Assembly: GCA_963693085.1 (NCBI GenBank)
Contig: OY856410.1
Location: forward strand, 889,589,835-889,653,834
Length of the DNA stretch: 64,000 bases
Source of the DNA: Alisma plantago-aquatica
Taxonomy: Eukaryota > Streptophyta > Magnoliopsida > Alismatales > Alismataceae
Reading direction: 5' to 3'
Numbering within the stretch: the first letter of the stretch is position 1; every line of letters starts with the position of its first letter. The notes below the pieces were generated by a model that made no database searches, had not been told where the DNA came from, and saw only the letters and a program-made list of their open reading frames with translations. Below are positions 60,891 to 64,000 of the stretch, piece after piece. Position numbers and translations under genes: made by a program.

Positions 60891-62047
60891 AGTATCTTTG
60901 TCGGTGGGTTTGTTGGCACAACTTTAGGTTAAACTAACATTGAGGAAATAGATTAAAGATGCACATACGGATGATATCGTGACACAGATGCTCAGGTCAG
61001 AGTTTGGCAGTAAGAAACATGATGACTTTTATGAGACAAAAGATGGGACAATGTATTTTCACAACAGAATAATGGTTCCTAACATTGGCAGTCTGAGCGA
61101 GATCGTACTTAAGACAGCTCATTCCTCAATGTATGCAATGCATCATGTCAGTGCAAAGGTGTATTATAATCTCAAAGACTTGTATTGGTGGCCATGCCTA
61201 AACCATGATGTTGTGGAGTTTGTTGTCAAGTGTTTGGTGTGTCAGCATGTCAAGGAAAAACATTAGAAGCCAGTAGGGGCGTAAATCCTTTATCAAATCC
61301 ACAGTGGAAATGGGATCTCAGAACTATGAACTTTTTGGTTGTTCCTTTAAGGACTACCAAGGGTCATCATTCCATTTTGGTGATAGTTGATCAGCTAAAA
61401 AATTTAGCTCACTTTCTTCTAGCTAAGGCCACCTATACAATAGAGAAGTTGGCACAAATGTACATGTATGAGATAGTTCTTTTACATGTCATACTAGTTA
61501 TCATAGTCTCTCACAGAGGCCCTCAGTTTAGGAACAAGTTTTGGGAGCATCTTCATACAACTTTAGATACAGATTTGAGGTTTAGTACAAATTTCCACCC
61601 ACATATAGATGACCATTTGAAAAGGAAAATGCAGATGTTAGAGGGTTAAGAGAATGTGTGCTTCAATTTCTTGGCAGCTGGGATATTCACATGAGTTCGA
61701 TTGAGTTCACATATAACTCAATGAATGTTGGGGGAGCATAGATATGGAACCACATAAGGCTTTGTATGGTAGGCATTCTATATTTTCTCTTTGTTGGTAT
61801 GAAACTCGTGAGTATTAGTTGTTGGATCTTGAACTGGTACAAAATACTATATAGAAGATCAAGGTGATCCAAGAATAGTTAAAGGAAGCACATGATGGGA
61901 AAAAGTCTTATGTTTACAACCATCATAGACCATTGGAGTTCTAAGTTGGATACTACGTGTATGTCAAGGTTTCCCCTTAGAAGGGGTGTGTTGAGTTTTG
62001 GCAGGAAATATTAGTTGGTTCCCAGCTTCATGGGACCATAGCCTATC
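60891..62047 (+). pseudogene. Third gypsy integrase remnant, truncated
   Basis: The HHCC finger is readable at 61115-61265 ([13 protein letters not shown] to VKCLVCQHVKEKH). In the catalytic core all three acidic positions have changed: MNFLVVPL, SHRGPQF and DHLKRKMQ where the giant-LTR element has [15 protein letters not shown] and GQSERTIQ. A stop ends the open frame at 61647. The worn C-terminal domain can be followed to SFMGP (62025), and the sequence is then cut off at 62048. Confidence 0.85.
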
Positions 62048-64000
62048 TGTGACAACCTAGATTTGTTCTCTCTCCACATAAATATTCTATGAACTTCCTC
62101 CTCAGTAAGTATCTAATTCTTGAACTTAATTCCATGATATAATATGCTTTGATGCTAAATTGAATCATCTTGGATATATGTATCTTGGGGTGACACTCAA
62201 TTTGCTTTTTACCTATATTTTAAATTCTTAACATGTCTCACTCTTGTAATTTATTTTAATAAACTCAATTGTATAGCTTCCAATTATCTTTCCAATGGAG
62301 CAAAAATTACCTCAACTAGATCCACGTAGCCCAAGATATGACCAATTGAATACTGCATTTTGGTATTTATTTTTACTTTGATTTAATTGAAATGGCCCCT
62401 TTTCGGGCCTGTTTAAGTGCCGGCCCAATTGTCTCTCCCCCTTTAGTCAGTACGATCTAGGCCTCTCCTCTCCACCAATCAAAAGTTGGGATCCTAAGGT
62501 AATGGATTCTCGACCGTTGGATGATGGGGCTACAAATTCCACCCCAGATCTACCAGTCACAAACTCATCTTCGACCTCCATACTACCACCAACATGATCT
62601 ACACCGACGCCACCTAATCCCATCTTGGCACCACAAATCAACCCCCTTCCCACCACCTTCCCATTTGAGACCTCATCTGCCTATAAAGCTTCCTTCTGCC
62701 GTCTTTCCCCTTCTTTTCTCAGTCTTTGGAAAACCCTAGCTCCCACTTTTGCTCCTTCCTCCCCTCCCTTCATCTGGCGGTGCCGCCACTTGATATGGGT
62801 TCATCTCCCACCCAATGGTCCTCCTCGATGCCTTCTTTGATCATATTTGGCCTTGGGCTGTGGTGGTGAGGTCGGGCGACCACCTTCATGGACACGTTGT
62901 GGTTAAGAGCTCGTCCTTGATCGGGCTCCGATGAGCCCTCCTGCACTCACCGCTGCACTGCGCATGCCAAAGAAGCAACATCGGATAATGGTGGATAGTG
63001 GTTTGTGGTGTCTGTGGGGCGCTCACAAATGGTCGGTGGTGGCACAGAGCGGTCGGGAACTATAAAGGGAGCGATAGCAGGCAATCTCTTGGTCTTTTCA
63101 ACCGTCCAGTGGTGGTGGGCGGCGAATGGAGGCTACCAGGCCTGTGCTAGAGCTCACCGCCTATGTGGCCCACTCATGGCCCAAATGAAGGGCAAATACC
63201 ATCAAATCCTTCTTTTAATGCTTGAATCTTCAAATGTTTGTATCTCTCTCTTCGCTTTACCAAATGATACATATTATATATGAATTTTGGTCCTCTCAAT
63301 GAGTTCTATCTAATATGACTAATTCCAAAGCCTAACTCTTGTTCCTTTTATTCTAATATCCAAAAATGTATGTTTTTAAGTCTTTTTAAGATGTTTAATC
63401 CATTTGAATGCATTCTATTTATTTGTTATGTCTTAAAACTTGATGTTTGCATGATATCAACAACATAAACATCTTTATGCATCAAGATTCGAATCTTATC
63501 AATCTTTTTACTCTATGTGGTCTTATGTTGGTATAATGACCTAAAATGGGCTTTTAATGCTAAGGATTACTTCCTTAATGCTTAACCTTATTGGAGGTTC
63601 TTCAAATTGTCATCCTTGACCTAAATCAATAACTATTGATGTATGTTAGACTATAATTCGAACTTGTACATGCTAGCATCCTAATATGACTTGATGATGT
63701 ACTTTGAACCTTGAACCATGTCTTACATGGACACCATGATGATAAGTCTTGTAGCTTGCTCATGTATTGATCTAATTCTGATTGAATCCTTTATGTGAAC
63801 TCCAAATCAATAATCACAAATGCTTTGTATCTCTATAAGTGTTGTGGAACATTCTTGTGCGCTATGTGGCTTTACACCCCAATCTTTCCTTGAGATGTAA
63901 TATAGCATTCATGTTGATAACCAAGTCTATATTCTTATGCAAAGCTTTTCCTAATGATCATCCCTATTATATAACGATCTCAAATTAGTAACAAGGTGAT
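62048..64000 (+). mobile_element. Start of a further LTR-like element, runs off the window
   Basis: An abrupt junction inside the third gypsy integrase is followed by TGTGACAACCTAG, a common LTR start. A TATA box (TATAAA, 62682) lies 634 bp in, after a CT-rich stretch. No coding region follows up to the window end. The open frames at 62447-63283 are Pro/Ser/Arg-rich, without known motifs, in the GC-rich part around the promoter. The partner end and duplication (expected CTATC, 62043-62047) are outside the window. Confidence 0.6.
62682..62687 (+). promoter_or_regulatory. Predicted TATA box of the LTR-like element at 62048
   Basis: CCTATAAAGCTTCC followed by a CT-rich tract. Confidence 0.55.

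Larger units (their letters stand above)
51970..62047 (+). mobile_element. Third Tekay-type gypsy element, decayed, 3' end missing
   Basis: 5' LTR 51970-54812, primer-binding site 54818, gag/protease to 56704, a 2.75-kb insertion, then RT, RNase H and integrase to 62047. There the sequence changes abruptly to another LTR-like start. The coding pieces match the giant-LTR element throughout. The integrase C-terminus, chromodomain and 3' LTR lie outside the window or are lost. Confidence 0.88.

Noticed and set aside
62447..63283. Overlapping ORFs in a GC-richer stretch as host exons
   Set aside because: They overlap in several frames on both strands, carry no domain, and sit around the promoter of an LTR-like unit.

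Overview
This window is plant (angiosperm-type) nuclear DNA from a repeat-rich region, most likely of a large genome. I recognise no host gene. The reasons are LTR retrotransposons of plant clades (Ty3/gypsy chromovirus of the Tekay/Del type and Ty1/copia), primer-binding sites complementary to initiator tRNA-Met, a tRNA-derived SINE, a pair of small inverted-repeat elements, and AT-rich spacers with TA/CA microsatellites. The species cannot be told from sequence alone.

Layout. (1) 458-15461 is one nearly intact Tekay-type gypsy element with a perfect 5-bp target-site duplication (TATAG). Its LTRs are about 5.1 kb each, longer than the 4.8-kb internal region. One reading frame (5667-10319) carries gag, zinc knuckle, protease, reverse transcriptase, RNase H, integrase and a C-terminal chromodomain. 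It has no frameshift but four in-frame stops. Both LTRs carry a dense array of short palindromes (AAACGGTCT-CA-AGACCGTTT and variants) downstream of the predicted TATA box, so the array should lie in the RNA leader. (2) 17034-21235 is a solo LTR of a related family (TSD ACTGA) with a different repeat array. (3) 21441-47720 is an old, decayed copia element ('outer' copia). It is split by a reverse-strand copia (24303-33558) and a forward copia (34090-43586, TSD AATTG), and a SINE sits in its leader. (4) 47721-51969 is non-coding spacer with a 200-bp direct repeat and two 392-bp inverted-repeat elements in TA microsatellites. (5) 51970-62047 is a third, heavily decayed gypsy element. It is interrupted by a 2.75-kb LTR-like insertion (TSD GGAGT) and broken at 62048 by what looks like the start of another LTR that runs off the window.

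How the parts fit. The copia layer is oldest (LTR pairs visibly diverged, coding regions full of stops). The third gypsy element is also old: all three integrase DDE residues and the RT aspartates are gone. The giant-LTR gypsy is youngest (LTRs differ by roughly 2% in sampled stretches). The gypsy LTRs and LTR-like units in the window place a TATA box 0.63-0.71 kb from the LTR start. Three of them also share short conserved blocks near the 3' end. What differs is the filling between: each family has its own array of short motifs.

Limits: all comparisons were by eye. Divergence values, copy counts and boundaries of decayed elements are approximate, and clade names rest on motif recognition rather than a database search.
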